Shown here piece by piece: positions 10,260-28,798 of a stretch of DNA of 64,000 bases (positions are counted from its first letter, which is position 1; each line of letters opens with the position of its first letter). The stretch comes from Pseudomonas umsongensis (GTDB lineage Bacteria > Pseudomonadota > Gammaproteobacteria > Pseudomonadales > Pseudomonadaceae): the NCBI RefSeq assembly GCF_002236105.1, contig NZ_NIWU01000002.1:496001-560000 (forward strand), in the 5' to 3' direction. The notes beneath the pieces are model-generated. The model ran no database searches, was not told the DNA's origin, and was given only the letters and a program-made list of their open reading frames with translations. The position numbers were made by a program, and so were the translations under genes.

Positions 10260-10897
10260 GTAAAGAAAGTATGCAGATGGGGCTGGATTTCACCTTGGTC
10301 GCGGAGGTTGAAGAATTGGTAGCCGGAGTCGATGAAGTCGGTCGCGGGCCGCTCTGTGGCGCGGTGGTGACGGCGGCGGTGATCCTTGATCCGAATCGTC
10401 CGATCCTCGGTCTCAACGACTCGAAGAAACTCACCGAAGCCCGACGCGAAAAGCTCTTCGACGAAATCTGCGAAAAAGCCCTGAGCTGGTGCATTGCCCG
10501 CGCCGAAGTCGAAGAGATCGACGAGCTGAACATCCTTCACGCCACCATGCTGGCCATGCAGCGCGCGGTTGCCGGGCTGCACATCCAGCCGAAACTGGCG
10601 ATGATCGACGGCAACCGTTGCCCGAAATTACCGATGCGCGCCGAAGCCGTGGTGCAGGGCGATGGCAAGGTACCGGCCATCGCCGCGGCATCGATTCTGG
10701 CCAAGGTCAGTCGTGACCGTGAAATGGCGGCTTTCGAGTTGATCTACCCCGGTTACGGCATCGGCGGACACAAAGGCTACCCGACGCCCGTTCATCTGGA
10801 AGCGCTGGCACGCTTGGGTCCGACTCCGATTCACCGCCGCTCGTTTGCTCCGGTACGGCTGGCTTATGAGGCTCGGGAGAGTCTCATCGAGAGTTAG
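10256..10897 (+). CDS. rnhB: Ribonuclease HII
   Basis: Removes ribonucleotides and RNA primers from RNA-DNA hybrids. The 213-residue frame starts at ATG 10256, overlapping lpxB; a second in-frame ATG at 10271 (MQMGLDF) is also plausible and is the start of some orthologs. The catalytic DE pair is in [12 protein letters not shown] (residues 26-27), followed by [11 protein letters not shown] and, further on, [13 protein letters not shown], the third acidic region. A strong terminator follows, so this closes the Lpx unit before dnaE. Confidence 0.95.
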   Translation: MSKESMQMGLDFTLVAEVEELVAGVDEVGRGPLCGAVVTAAVILDPNRPILGLNDSKKLTEARREKLFDEICEKALSWCIARAEVEEIDELNILHATMLAMQRAVAGLHIQPKLAMIDGNRCPKLPMRAEAVVQGDGKVPAIAAASILAKVSRDREMAAFELIYPGYGIGGHKGYPTPVHLEALARLGPTPIHRRSFAPVRLAYEARESLIES

Positions 10898-10920
10898 TTG
10901 TAAGGCTGATTTTTTTTACC

Positions 10921-10950
10921 AAGGCCCGGTACAATCCGGGCCTTGTTGTT
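10921..10950 (+). terminator. Rho-independent terminator after rnhB
   Basis: Perfect 9-bp stem AAGGCCCGG / CCGGGCCTT with a six-base loop, followed by a T-rich run (TTGTTGTTTT). It lies between rnhB and dnaE, so dnaE needs its own promoter or read-through. Confidence 0.85.
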
Positions 10951-10974
10951 TTCATGACTTAACGCAGGATCACT

Positions 10975-14496
<3,522 letters not shown>

Positions 14497-14636
14497 GGTC
14501 AGGGTGACATTACGCAACCCTGGGCTTGAGCAGAATTTTTAATCTCGACCTTAGCGCGCCTCTCCCTTATGGTAGGGCGCGAATAGACAACCGGCCGGCC
14601 CAAGCTCCCTTGGACGCCGACCCAAGACGGACGCCT

Positions 14637-15584
14637 ATGAACCCGAATTTTCTGGATTTCGAACAGCCGATCGCCGACCTGCAAGCCAAGATCGAAGAGT
14701 TGCGCTTGGTCGGTAATGACAATTCGCTGAATATCGGCGATGAGATCTCCCGCCTGCAAGACAAGAGCAGCACGTTGACCGAAGACATCTTCGGCAAGCT
14801 GACCAGCTGGCAGATCGCGCGTCTGGCGCGTCACCCGAAGCGTCCATATACCCTGGACTACATCGAACACATCTTCACCGAGTTCGATGAGCTGCACGGC
14901 GACCGCCACTTCTCCGACGACGCCGCCATCGTCGGTGGTATTGCCCGTCTGGAGGACCAGCCTGTGATGGTCATCGGCCACCAGAAAGGCCGCGAAGTAC
15001 GCGAAAAAGTTCGCCGTAACTTCGGCATGCCGCGTCCGGAAGGCTACCGCAAGGCTTGCCGCCTGATGGAAATGGCCGAGCGTTTCAAGATGCCGATCCT
15101 GACCTTCATCGACACCCCGGGCGCCTACCCCGGCATCGACGCCGAAGAGCGTAACCAGAGCGAAGCGATTGCCTGGAACCTGCGCGTGATGGCGCGCCTG
15201 AAAACCCCAATCATCGCCACCGTGATCGGTGAGGGTGGTTCCGGTGGTGCGCTGGCGATCGGTGTTTGCGATCAGCTGAACATGCTGCAGTACTCGACCT
15301 ACGCGGTGATCTCGCCGGAAGGTTGCGCATCGATCCTGTGGAAAACCGCCGAGAAAGCCCCGGACGCCGCTGAAGCCATGGGCATCACCGCCGAGCGCCT
15401 CAAAGGCCTGGGTATCGTGGATAAAGTGATCGGCGAGCCCCTGGGTGGCGCTCACCGTGACCCGGCGGCTGCGGCTGCATCGATCCGTGCCGAGCTGAGC
15501 ACGCAACTGGCGATGCTGAAGAAGCTCGACCACAAGGCGCTGTTGGATCGTCGTTACGAGCGTCTGATGAGCTACGGTCTGTAA
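14637..15584 (+). CDS. accA: Acetyl-CoA carboxylase carboxyltransferase subunit alpha
   Basis: Alpha half of the carboxyltransferase that transfers CO2 from biotin carboxyl carrier protein to acetyl-CoA, giving malonyl-CoA for fatty acid synthesis. I choose ATG 14637 ([15 protein letters not shown]), giving 315 residues; an upstream in-frame start at 14526 adds 37 residues with no family counterpart. The oxyanion-hole and CoA region is seen in [20 protein letters not shown] and [17 protein letters not shown]. The N-terminal coiled helix LQAKIEEL is typical. The beta subunit is not in this window. Confidence 0.97.
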   Translation: MNPNFLDFEQPIADLQAKIEELRLVGNDNSLNIGDEISRLQDKSSTLTEDIFGKLTSWQIARLARHPKRPYTLDYIEHIFTEFDELHGDRHFSDDAAIVGGIARLEDQPVMVIGHQKGREVREKVRRNFGMPRPEGYRKACRLMEMAERFKMPILTFIDTPGAYPGIDAEERNQSEAIAWNLRVMARLKTPIIATVIGEGGSGGALAIGVCDQLNMLQYSTYAVISPEGCASILWKTAEKAPDAAEAMGITAERLKGLGIVDKVIGEPLGGAHRDPAAAAASIRAELSTQLAMLKKLDHKALLDRRYERLMSYGL

Positions 15585-15602
15585 CAGACCTCGCGGTACC
15601 CT

Positions 15603-15682
15603 TGTAGGAGCTGCCGCAGGCTGCGATCTTTTGATCTTGCTTTTTCAAGATCAAAAGATCGCAGCCTGCGGCAGCTCCTACA
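15603..15682. repeat. REPIN doublet (GTAGGAGCTGCC type) between accA and tilS
   Basis: A perfect inverted repeat of two 37-base arms with a 6-base loop. Each arm starts TGTAGGAGCTGCCGCAGG and ends in the GATCTTTTGATCTTG tail. The same arm recurs at 22552-22632, 31209-31244 (single), 45191-45281 and 58882-58957. This matches the Pseudomonas REP/REPIN class mobilised in trans by RAYT transposases; no RAYT gene is in the window. It may also stabilise or end the accA transcript. Confidence 0.9.
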
Positions 15683-15710
15683 GTGGATTTATGTGAAGTG
15701 ATCGATCTCT

Positions 15711-17039
15711 ATGAATCCTTTCAATATCGATCTATCTGCCAGGCTCCTGCTGAATCTGAAACCCTGGCGCAATGCCCCAGCTTGGCACATCGCATTCTCT
15801 GGTGGCCTCGACTCCACCGTCCTGCTGCACCTGCTCGCACAGCTCGCCAAAACCGAATCCCTGCCGGCGCTCAGTGCCATCCATGTCCATCACGGCCTTC
15901 AGGCTGTGGCCGACGCATGGCCGGATCACTGTCAGTCGGTCTGTGGTGCGTTGGGCGTGCCGCTGCACGTCGTCCGCGTGCAAGTGCAACCCGGCGCCAG
16001 CCTCGAGCGAGCCGCCCGCGATGCACGATATGCGGCGTTCAGTGAGGTCACTCAAGCCGATGAAGTGCTGCTGACGGCCCAGCACCGTGACGATCAGGCG
16101 GAAACCTTGCTGTTTCGCTTGTTGCGCGGCGCCGGGGTAAGGGGTCTGTCGGGGATGCCGCGCCAGCGTCCTCTGGGAAAAGGGCATCTGTTGCGACCCA
16201 TGCTCGATGTTACGCGCGCTGAGCTGGAAGCCTATGCATCGGAACACAAGCTGAGCTGGATCGAGGATCCTTCCAATCAAGACCGGCAGTTCTCGCGCAA
16301 TTACCTGCGTCATCAGGTGTTCCCGGCATTGACTGCGCGGTGGCCACAGGCACTCGTGACCATGGCTCGCAGTGCTGCGCATCTCAGTGAGGCGCAGGGA
16401 TTGCTCGATGATCTTGCGCAAATCGACTTGAGCCAGGCGAACACGCCAAGTGATTTCGATTGGCTGGGTCTGCCGTCGCTCGACCTCGCTCCCTTGGAAA
16501 AACTCTCCGCCGCTCGCCAGCGCAATGCGCTCAGCCATTGGCTCGAACCCCTGACCCGACTGCCGGACAGTGACCATTGGTCGGGTTGGGTCGATTTACG
16601 CGATGCCACCGGCGACGCCCGGCCGATCTGGCGCCTCGCCGATGGCCAGCTGCATCGGGCGGGTGGGCGTATCTGGTGGTTATCCGGTGCCTGGTTGCGC
16701 GCGGTGCCCGCGCCTGGAGCATGGCTTGAACCCGCGCAGCCGCTGGTGTTGCCCGATAACGGCGTACTCACGCTCAGTGGACAAATCCCCGCAGGCATAC
16801 TGCAGATCCGCTATCGTGAGGGGGGCGAGGTGATGGCTCTGCCGGGTCGTGGGCATCGCGATCTCAAGCGTTTGCTCAATGAAACCGCGGTGCCGCAGTT
16901 CGTGCGCGGCAGATTGCCGCTGCTGTACAAGGGCGAGCAATTGCTGGCGGTGGCGAACCTGCCGGGGTTGGACGGCAAGGCCCAGGGTGACTGGCATTTA
17001 CATTGGCAACCACCAGGCGAAGATCAAGGTTTGAGCTGA
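15711..17039 (+). CDS. tilS: tRNA(Ile)-lysidine synthetase
   Basis: Modifies the wobble cytidine of tRNA-Ile(CAU) to lysidine, changing both codon reading and aminoacylation identity. The 442-residue protein has the N-type ATP-pyrophosphatase P-loop SGGLDST at residues 30-36, and then HHGLQ, RDARYAAF and AQHRDDQAETLLFRLLRGAG, all diagnostic. The C-terminal part (about 360-430) with VMALPGRGHRDLKRLLNE is the TilS C-terminal tRNA-binding domain. It follows the REPIN after accA and lies 274 bases before pyrG. Confidence 0.96.
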   Translation: MNPFNIDLSARLLLNLKPWRNAPAWHIAFSGGLDSTVLLHLLAQLAKTESLPALSAIHVHHGLQAVADAWPDHCQSVCGALGVPLHVVRVQVQPGASLERAARDARYAAFSEVTQADEVLLTAQHRDDQAETLLFRLLRGAGVRGLSGMPRQRPLGKGHLLRPMLDVTRAELEAYASEHKLSWIEDPSNQDRQFSRNYLRHQVFPALTARWPQALVTMARSAAHLSEAQGLLDDLAQIDLSQANTPSDFDWLGLPSLDLAPLEKLSAARQRNALSHWLEPLTRLPDSDHWSGWVDLRDATGDARPIWRLADGQLHRAGGRIWWLSGAWLRAVPAPGAWLEPAQPLVLPDNGVLTLSGQIPAGILQIRYREGGEVMALPGRGHRDLKRLLNETAVPQFVRGRLPLLYKGEQLLAVANLPGLDGKAQGDWHLHWQPPGEDQGLS

Positions 17040-17292
17040 AAGGGGCTTTCCGGTAGACTACGCTCCCTTCTTGATACAACTTCTGTGGATTCGCCTGAAT
17101 TGCAGGAGTTGCCGATTACCAAGCAGTCTTTGCTGGGCGATTCCAAAAAATGTGTAGCGAGCAACGAACCGGTGTTTCATTTCCCGGTCTGTCCCAACGC
17201 GGCGGTTTTTTTGAAAGGTGCACTGTGATTAATGCAGGTGATCGGGGGCTTCGGCCTTCCTTCGCTTTCCCCGGCGGCTCGGACCGCTTTAA

Positions 17293-19796
<2,504 letters not shown>

Positions 19797-19901
19797 TCCT
19801 CAATTCTCCGGTAAAGTACCGCACGATTTAATGCTCAGGCCCTCGGGCCTGATCCTTATCGTCCGCAAGCCTGCCCGCTGCAACTCACTTGCCGACGGTA
19901 A

Positions 19902-21242
<1,341 letters not shown>

Positions 21243-21245
21243 TAG

Positions 21246-21404
21246 AGTGCCGTGCCTCGCCAATACTGCTCATTTTTGACGGTGCCTGTTGTCGTCATAC
21301 TGCGTTGCCGCTCCTCGCCATAGCCAGCTATGACTCGTCGCGGCGCCTTGTCTGACAACAACAGTCACTCGTCAAAAAGGAGCGTATTGGTGAGGCACGG
21401 CACT
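21246..21404. repeat. 159-bp imperfect palindrome between eno and ftsB
   Basis: Two arms of about 53 bases face each other: the left arm begins AGTGCCGTGCCTCGCCAATA and the right arm ends in its near-complement TATTGGTGAGGCACGGCACT. The arms agree at roughly nine bases in ten. The centre holds a smaller nested palindrome (GCCGC...CATAG-CCAG-CTATG...GCGGC). It is longer and different in sequence from the REP elements of this window. It would fold into one long hairpin in RNA and may act as a transcription barrier after eno. I do not know a name for it. Confidence 0.8.
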
Positions 21405-21570
21405 GGCTGGTAAAAAAGACACCGGATTGTGTCGGAAAAATCGCAACAGCGACGCTTTTGCCACTAATCTGATGCCTTGAAAGCACAAGCCTGGTTCTTC
21501 CAGGCTTCGTGCTATCAGTAGCTTCACGTTTTGGTATGGCTGTCTTTTTTCACTGGATACCTGATATTCG

Positions 21571-21849
21571 ATGCGCAGTCCCAATTGGTTGTTTCTCGTC
21601 TTGCTCCTGTTGCTGGCTGGCCTGCAATACCGCCTGTGGGTGGGTAATGGCAGTCTGGCGCAAGTGGCTGAGCTGACGCAGCAGATTGCGGATCAGCAGG
21701 CCGAGAACCAGACATTGCTGGAACGTAATCGCGTGATGGACGCGGAAGTCAGTGAGTTGAAAAAGGGCATGGAGACCGTTGAAGAGCGGGCTCGCCATGA
21801 GTTGGGCATGGTCAAGGACGGTGAAACCCTTTACCAGTTGGCGCAATGA
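21571..21849 (+). CDS. ftsB: Cell division protein FtsB
   Basis: Bitopic divisome protein that forms a complex with FtsL and FtsQ and signals to FtsWI. The 92-residue product has a short cytoplasmic start (MRSPN), one membrane segment (WLFLVLLLLLAGLQYRLWVG, about 5-24), then a periplasmic coiled coil (AELTQQIADQQAENQTLLER) and the conserved end VEERARHELGMVKDGETLY. The stop overlaps the ispD start (ATGA). The ftsB-ispD pairing is normal for gamma-proteobacteria. Confidence 0.95.
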   Translation: MRSPNWLFLVLLLLLAGLQYRLWVGNGSLAQVAELTQQIADQQAENQTLLERNRVMDAEVSELKKGMETVEERARHELGMVKDGETLYQLAQ

Positions 21850-22553
21850 ACCTGTCTCTGCCGGCCTTCTGGGCCGTGATTCCTGCCGCGGGCGTCGGTG
21901 CCCGTATGGCCGCGGACCGTCCCAAGCAATACTTGCAACTGGGCGGGCGCACTATTCTCGAACACAGCCTTGGCTGTTTTCTCGATCATCCTTGCCTGAA
22001 AGGCCTGGTGGTCAGTCTTGCTGTTGATGATCCTTATTGGTCGAGCCTGACGCTTGCCGGCGATCCGCGTATAACACGGGTCGAGGGTGGCGCCGAGCGT
22101 TCCGGATCGGTGCTCAACGCATTGCTGCATTTGCATGCCCAAGGTGCCGATGATGAGGATTGGGTGTTGGTTCACGATGCCGCACGGCCAAACCTGAGTC
22201 GGAACGATCTGGACAAGCTGCTGGCGGAGTTGGCGGATGATCCTGTCGGTGGACTGCTGGCGGTTCCGGCGCGGGATACGCTCAAACGGGTCGACAAGCA
22301 CGGTCGTGTGGTCGAAACCGTGGATCGCAGTGTGATCTGGCAGGCCTACACGCCGCAGATGTTTCGCCTCGGTGCGTTGCATCGGGCATTGGCGGACAGC
22401 CTGGTGGCTGATGCCGTGATTACCGATGAGGCTTCCGCCATGGAGTGGGCCGGGCTGGCTCCTCGCTTGATTGAAGGACGGTCGGACAACCTCAAGGTTA
22501 CTCGCCCTGAAGACCTCGAGTGGTTGAGACAACGTTGGGCCAACCGCCGCTAA
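21846..22553 (+). CDS. ispD: 2-C-methyl-D-erythritol 4-phosphate cytidylyltransferase
   Basis: Third step of the MEP pathway: adds CMP from CTP to methylerythritol phosphate. The 235-residue Rossmann-like nucleotidyltransferase has AVIPAAGVGARMAADRPKQY (about 10-29), the nucleotide-binding loop with arginine and lysine, then VLVHDAARPNLS and ITDEASAMEWAG. Its TAA stop is the first part of a REPIN element, so the transcript runs straight into a strong hairpin. Unlike in many bacteria it is separated from ispF, which lies 3 kb downstream. Confidence 0.97.
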   Translation: MNLSLPAFWAVIPAAGVGARMAADRPKQYLQLGGRTILEHSLGCFLDHPCLKGLVVSLAVDDPYWSSLTLAGDPRITRVEGGAERSGSVLNALLHLHAQGADDEDWVLVHDAARPNLSRNDLDKLLAELADDPVGGLLAVPARDTLKRVDKHGRVVETVDRSVIWQAYTPQMFRLGALHRALADSLVADAVITDEASAMEWAGLAPRLIEGRSDNLKVTRPEDLEWLRQRWANRR

Positions 22554-22632
22554 AAGATCGCAGCCTGCGGCAGCTCCTACAGTAGACCGCATTCAATGTA
22601 GGAGCTGCCGCAGGCTGCGATCTTTTGATCTT
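22552..22632. repeat. REPIN doublet filling the ispD-LysR intergenic space
   Basis: Two copies of the GTAGGAGCTGCC-type unit in outward-inverted order, compared with the copy after accA. Bases 22552-22582 read as the complement arm and 22597-22632 as the direct arm, with a short spacer. The element overlaps the last bases of the ispD stop and the first bases of the convergent LysR gene stop, so the whole gap between the two genes is REPIN. Confidence 0.9.
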
Positions 22633-23527
22633 AGGTTCGATACTCCGGCCTCTCGGCCAACCCCTCCTTCAAATAATCCACCAGCTTGCGCACCTTCGGC
22701 GACAAATGCCGCTGCTGCGGATACAGCGCCCAAACAGCTGTATTCGGCGGTTGATGGGCTTCGAGCAACGAAATCAACGCGCCGCTTTTCAGGTGCTCCA
22801 GCACGTAATAGTCCGGCAGCTGACACAACCCCACACCCTGTAGCGCCGCGTCCAGCACCGCTTGTCCACTGTTGCACCGCCAGTTTCCCTGGACCCGCTG
22901 GGAAAATTCCCGCCCGTTCTGTTCCAGTTGCCAGAGGTCCGAACTGCCAACAAGACAATTGTGCCGGCTCAGTTCCGACAAGCTGTGAGGTCGACCATAG
23001 CGTTCCAGGTAGGACGGAGAGGCACAGAGGAACATGCGCCGAGGAGCGAGGCGCGTGGCGACCAGTCGTGAGTCCTGCAAGCGCCCCAGGCGGATCGCCA
23101 GGTCCAGGCCTTCATGCACCAGGTCGAGTTGTCGATTGCTCAGTTCGATGTCGATTCGAAGTTGTGGATAAAGCCCCATGAAGCGAGTCACCAGGGGTAC
23201 TATGAAACGTTCGCCGTACGCCACGGCACAGGTCATGCGCAGCATGCCCTTGGGTTCGCTGGTCAAGTCGCCGACCGCCCGCAGGGCCTCTTCGCGGCCA
23301 TCCTGCAAGCGCTGGCAATGTTGCAGGAAGGTTTGCCCGGCCTCGGTCAGCGTGACCCGGCGAGTACTGCGATAGAGCAGGCGGGTTTGCAGGCGCTCTT
23401 CCAGGCGTACGATTTGTCTACTGATATGCGAGGACGAAACTCCAAGGCGTTCAGCGGCAGCGGTGAACTGGCTGCACTCGGCGACGGCAACGAATTCGTC
23501 GATCCCTTCCCAGCGATTTTCAGACAT
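22631..23527 (-). CDS. gfnR: LysR-family regulator of the formaldehyde detoxification genes (GfnR-like)
   Basis: LysR-type transcriptional regulator of 298 residues. The N-terminal winged helix-turn-helix (about 5-62) reads IDEFVAVAECSQFTAAAERL then VSSSHISRQIVRLEERL. The remainder is a periplasmic-binding-like effector domain. It is divergent from adhC, with 107 bases between the two starts, the standard layout for a LysR activator and its target. In P. aeruginosa the regulator next to the adhC-fghA pair is called GfnR; I assign the name from position and family only. The effector is unknown from sequence. Confidence 0.7.
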   Translation of the reverse strand: MSENRWEGIDEFVAVAECSQFTAAAERLGVSSSHISRQIVRLEERLQTRLLYRSTRRVTLTEAGQTFLQHCQRLQDGREEALRAVGDLTSEPKGMLRMTCAVAYGERFIVPLVTRFMGLYPQLRIDIELSNRQLDLVHEGLDLAIRLGRLQDSRLVATRLAPRRMFLCASPSYLERYGRPHSLSELSRHNCLVGSSDLWQLEQNGREFSQRVQGNWRCNSGQAVLDAALQGVGLCQLPDYYVLEHLKSGALISLLEAHQPPNTAVWALYPQQRHLSPKVRKLVDYLKEGLAERPEYRT

Positions 23528-23586
23528 GGAGGATTATCCCTGTACAGCAATAATATTTTGCATTTGCCTCGATTATTCATCGTTGA

Positions 23587-24747
<1,161 letters not shown>

Positions 24748-24755
24748 GGTCAGTC

Positions 24756-25601
24756 ATGAGCCTGGAAAATATCTCCTGCCAGAAAAGCTTCGGTGGTTGG
24801 CACAAGCGTTATCGCCATCGCTCGGAAACGCTCGGTTGCGACATGGTGTTTGCCGTGTACCTGCCGCCGCAAGCCGAGCAGGGCGGCAAGTTGCCAGTGC
24901 TGTACTGGTTGTCCGGCCTGACCTGCACAGACGAGAACTTCATGCAAAAGGCCGGCGCCATGCGCATGGCCGCCGAATTGGGACTGATCATCGTCGCACC
25001 GGACACCAGCCCTCGCGGTCCCGACGTGCCGGGCGATCCGGACGGTGCCTGGGACTTCGGCCTCGGCGCCGGGTTTTATCTGAACGCCACCCAGGAACCC
25101 TGGTCGCGCCACTATCGCATGCATGACTATGTCGTGCAGGAACTGCCGGCGTTGGTCGAGGCGCATTTCCCGGCGTCGGACAAACGCGGCATCAGCGGTC
25201 ACTCCATGGGTGGCCACGGTGCGCTGGTTTGTGCCTTGCGCAATCCGGGGCGTTATCTGTCGGTATCGGCATTCTCGCCGATCAACAATCCGATGGATTG
25301 CCCGTGGGGGCAGAAAGCCTTTTCCCGCTATCTGGGAGAAGACCGTTCAAAATGGCGTGAATGGGATGCCTGTGCATTAATCGCCGAGGCCGATGAAAAG
25401 CTGCCGCTGTTGGTTGACCAAGGCGATCGCGACGATTTCCTCGCCAATCAGTTGAAGCCTGAAGCCTTGCAACAGGCGGCCAAACTGGCCGGTCACCCGC
25501 TGACGTTGCGCCTGCAACCGGGCTATGACCACAGCTATTTCTTCATCGCCAGTTTCATCGATGAACACTTGCGGCATCACGCGCATGCTCTAGGTGCCTA
25601 A
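24756..25601 (+). CDS. fghA: S-formylglutathione hydrolase
   Basis: Serine esterase (esterase D family) that hydrolyses S-formylglutathione to formate and glutathione, completing formaldehyde detoxification. The 281-residue alpha/beta hydrolase has the nucleophile elbow [13 protein letters not shown] (serine 150), the oxyanion region [12 protein letters not shown], and the catalytic histidine near the end in [10 protein letters not shown]. It forms an evident operon with adhC. A terminator-like hairpin follows it. Confidence 0.97.
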   Translation: MSLENISCQKSFGGWHKRYRHRSETLGCDMVFAVYLPPQAEQGGKLPVLYWLSGLTCTDENFMQKAGAMRMAAELGLIIVAPDTSPRGPDVPGDPDGAWDFGLGAGFYLNATQEPWSRHYRMHDYVVQELPALVEAHFPASDKRGISGHSMGGHGALVCALRNPGRYLSVSAFSPINNPMDCPWGQKAFSRYLGEDRSKWREWDACALIAEADEKLPLLVDQGDRDDFLANQLKPEALQQAAKLAGHPLTLRLQPGYDHSYFFIASFIDEHLRHHAHALGA

Positions 25602-25614
25602 TGCAGGTAGAATC

Positions 25615-25644
25615 ACGCCCTGACAAAATTCGGGGCGTTTTTTT
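25615..25644 (+). terminator. Terminator-like hairpin whose T-run touches the ispF start codon
   Basis: ACGCCC (25615-25620) pairs with GGGGCGT (25632-25638), followed by an unbroken T-run ending at base 25643 and then ATG of ispF at 25645 (the intervening base is also T). It looks like a rho-independent terminator for adhC-fghA. It also covers the place where an ispF ribosome site should be. Confidence 0.7.
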
Positions 25645-26118
25645 ATGCGTATTGGCCACGGCTATGATGTGCACCGTTTCGCTGAAGGCGATTTCATCAC
25701 TCTGGGCGGCGTGCGCATTGCACACGGCTTCGGGCTGCTCGCTCACTCCGACGGTGACGTCCTGCTGCACGCCTTGAGCGATGCCTTGCTCGGCGCGGCT
25801 GCGCTGGGTGACATCGGCAAGCATTTCCCGGACACCGACCCGCAATTCAAGGGCGCCGACAGCCGAGCGCTGTTGCGTCATGTCGTCGCATTGATCCACG
25901 CCAAAGGCTGGAAGGTCGGTAACGTCGATAACACCATCGTTGCCCAGGCGCCAAAAATGGCCCCACATATCGAATCGATGCGCGCGCTGATTGCCGCGGA
26001 TCTCCAAGTTGAGTTGGATCAAGTGAACGTGAAAGCTACCACCACCGAGAAGCTCGGCTTCGTCGGTCGCGAAGAGGGCATTGCTGTGCATTCCGTTGCC
26101 TTGTTGCTGCGCGCATGA
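25645..26118 (+). CDS. ispF: 2-C-methyl-D-erythritol 2,4-cyclodiphosphate synthase
   Basis: Fifth step of the MEP pathway: cyclises CDP-ME 2-phosphate with release of CMP. The 157-residue trimeric zinc enzyme begins [12 protein letters not shown] with metal ligands D8 and H10; [18 protein letters not shown] and [11 protein letters not shown] follow, and the C-terminus has [16 protein letters not shown]. The start is fixed by family conservation, yet no separate ribosome site is visible because a terminator-like hairpin abuts it. The end overlaps truD by four bases (ATGA). Confidence 0.97.
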   Translation: MRIGHGYDVHRFAEGDFITLGGVRIAHGFGLLAHSDGDVLLHALSDALLGAAALGDIGKHFPDTDPQFKGADSRALLRHVVALIHAKGWKVGNVDNTIVAQAPKMAPHIESMRALIAADLQVELDQVNVKATTTEKLGFVGREEGIAVHSVALLLRA

Positions 26119-27160
26119 ACGAACTGCAATTGCTCGGCCCGCGGGCCTATGGGGAACCGCTCGGCAGCGCCGTACTGAAAGCCATCGCGGAAGATTTCCA
26201 GGTCGATGAAGTCCTTGATATTCCCTTGAGCGGTGATGGCGAACACCTGTGGATCTGGGTGGAAAAACGCGGCCTGAATACTGAAGAGGCGGCACGTCGA
26301 ATCGCCAAGGCCGCCGGGGTGTCATTGCGCACCGTCAGCTACGCCGGACTCAAGGATCGCCAGGCGCTGACACGCCAGTGGTTCAGCGTACAACTGCCGG
26401 GCAAAGCCGATCCGGATCTGTCCGCGGCAGAAAACGACACGCTTAGAATCCTCAAGACCAGCCGGCATAAACGCAAGCTGCAACGCGGTGCCCACTCGGC
26501 CAACGGCTTCACCTTGCGCCTGACACAGTTCGCTGGTGACAAGGCTGCCATCGAAGCGCGGCTGCAGCTGATTGCCAAGCAAGGCATCCCCAATTATTTC
26601 GGTGCCCAGCGCTTTGGGCATGACGGCGGCAACGTGGTCGACGCCCGCGCCTGGGCTGCGCGCAAGGCCTTGCCGGAGCAGCGCAACGTGCGTTCGCGCC
26701 TGCTTTCCACAGCTCGCAGTTTTCTGTTCAACCAGGTGTTGGCGGCGCGTGTCGCCGACGGTACCTGGCAGCAAGCGCGGGTCGGCGATCTGTTGGCATT
26801 CACCGACAGCCGCAGCTTCTTTGCGGCCGGCGAAGCTGAATGCAGTGACCCGCGACTGGCGATTCTCGATCTGCACCCGACCGGTCCACAGTGGGGCGAA
26901 GGTGACTCGCCGGCCATGGGCGCTGTCCATGAACTGGAGCAGGCGATAGCCGCGCGCGAAGTGGAACTTCGCGATTGGTTGGTCAACGCCGGAATGAGCC
27001 ATGAACGTCGCATCCTGCGGCTGCCCATTGCCGGGTTGACGTGGCATTATCCCTCGCCTGACATTCTGCAACTGGAATTCGTCCTGCCGGCCGGATGCTT
27101 CGCCACCGTATTGGTGCGCGAGCTTGTCGATCTGGTGCCGGTGGGGCAGACGGACAGCCC

Positions 27161-27173
<13 letters not shown>
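26115..27173 (+). CDS. truD: tRNA pseudouridine(13) synthase
   Basis: Makes pseudouridine 13 in tRNA-Glu. The 352-residue protein has the TruD catalytic motif [16 protein letters not shown] with aspartate 81, then [16 protein letters not shown] and [12 protein letters not shown], which define the family, with the TRUD insertion domain following. It starts within the ispF stop and ends 13 bases inside surE, so ispF-truD-surE-pcm form one coupled unit. Confidence 0.97.
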
Positions 27174-28587
<1,414 letters not shown>

Positions 28588-28798
28588 GCATTTATTTAAA
28601 CGCGCTGAATTCTCTTCGATTGCCTCTGTCTTACAGCGGGGTCGATTGGTTAAACGGGTTGTTTCGGCGGACAGCAAACGTGTGCGCCAAGCGAGTTCGC
28701 TTCATTAAGGGTAAAGCCGGCACGGCCCGTTATACTTGCGACACTTCGTGCCGGAACACGGCAAATTACATTTTCAGCCACCACAAAGGGAGCGGCGG

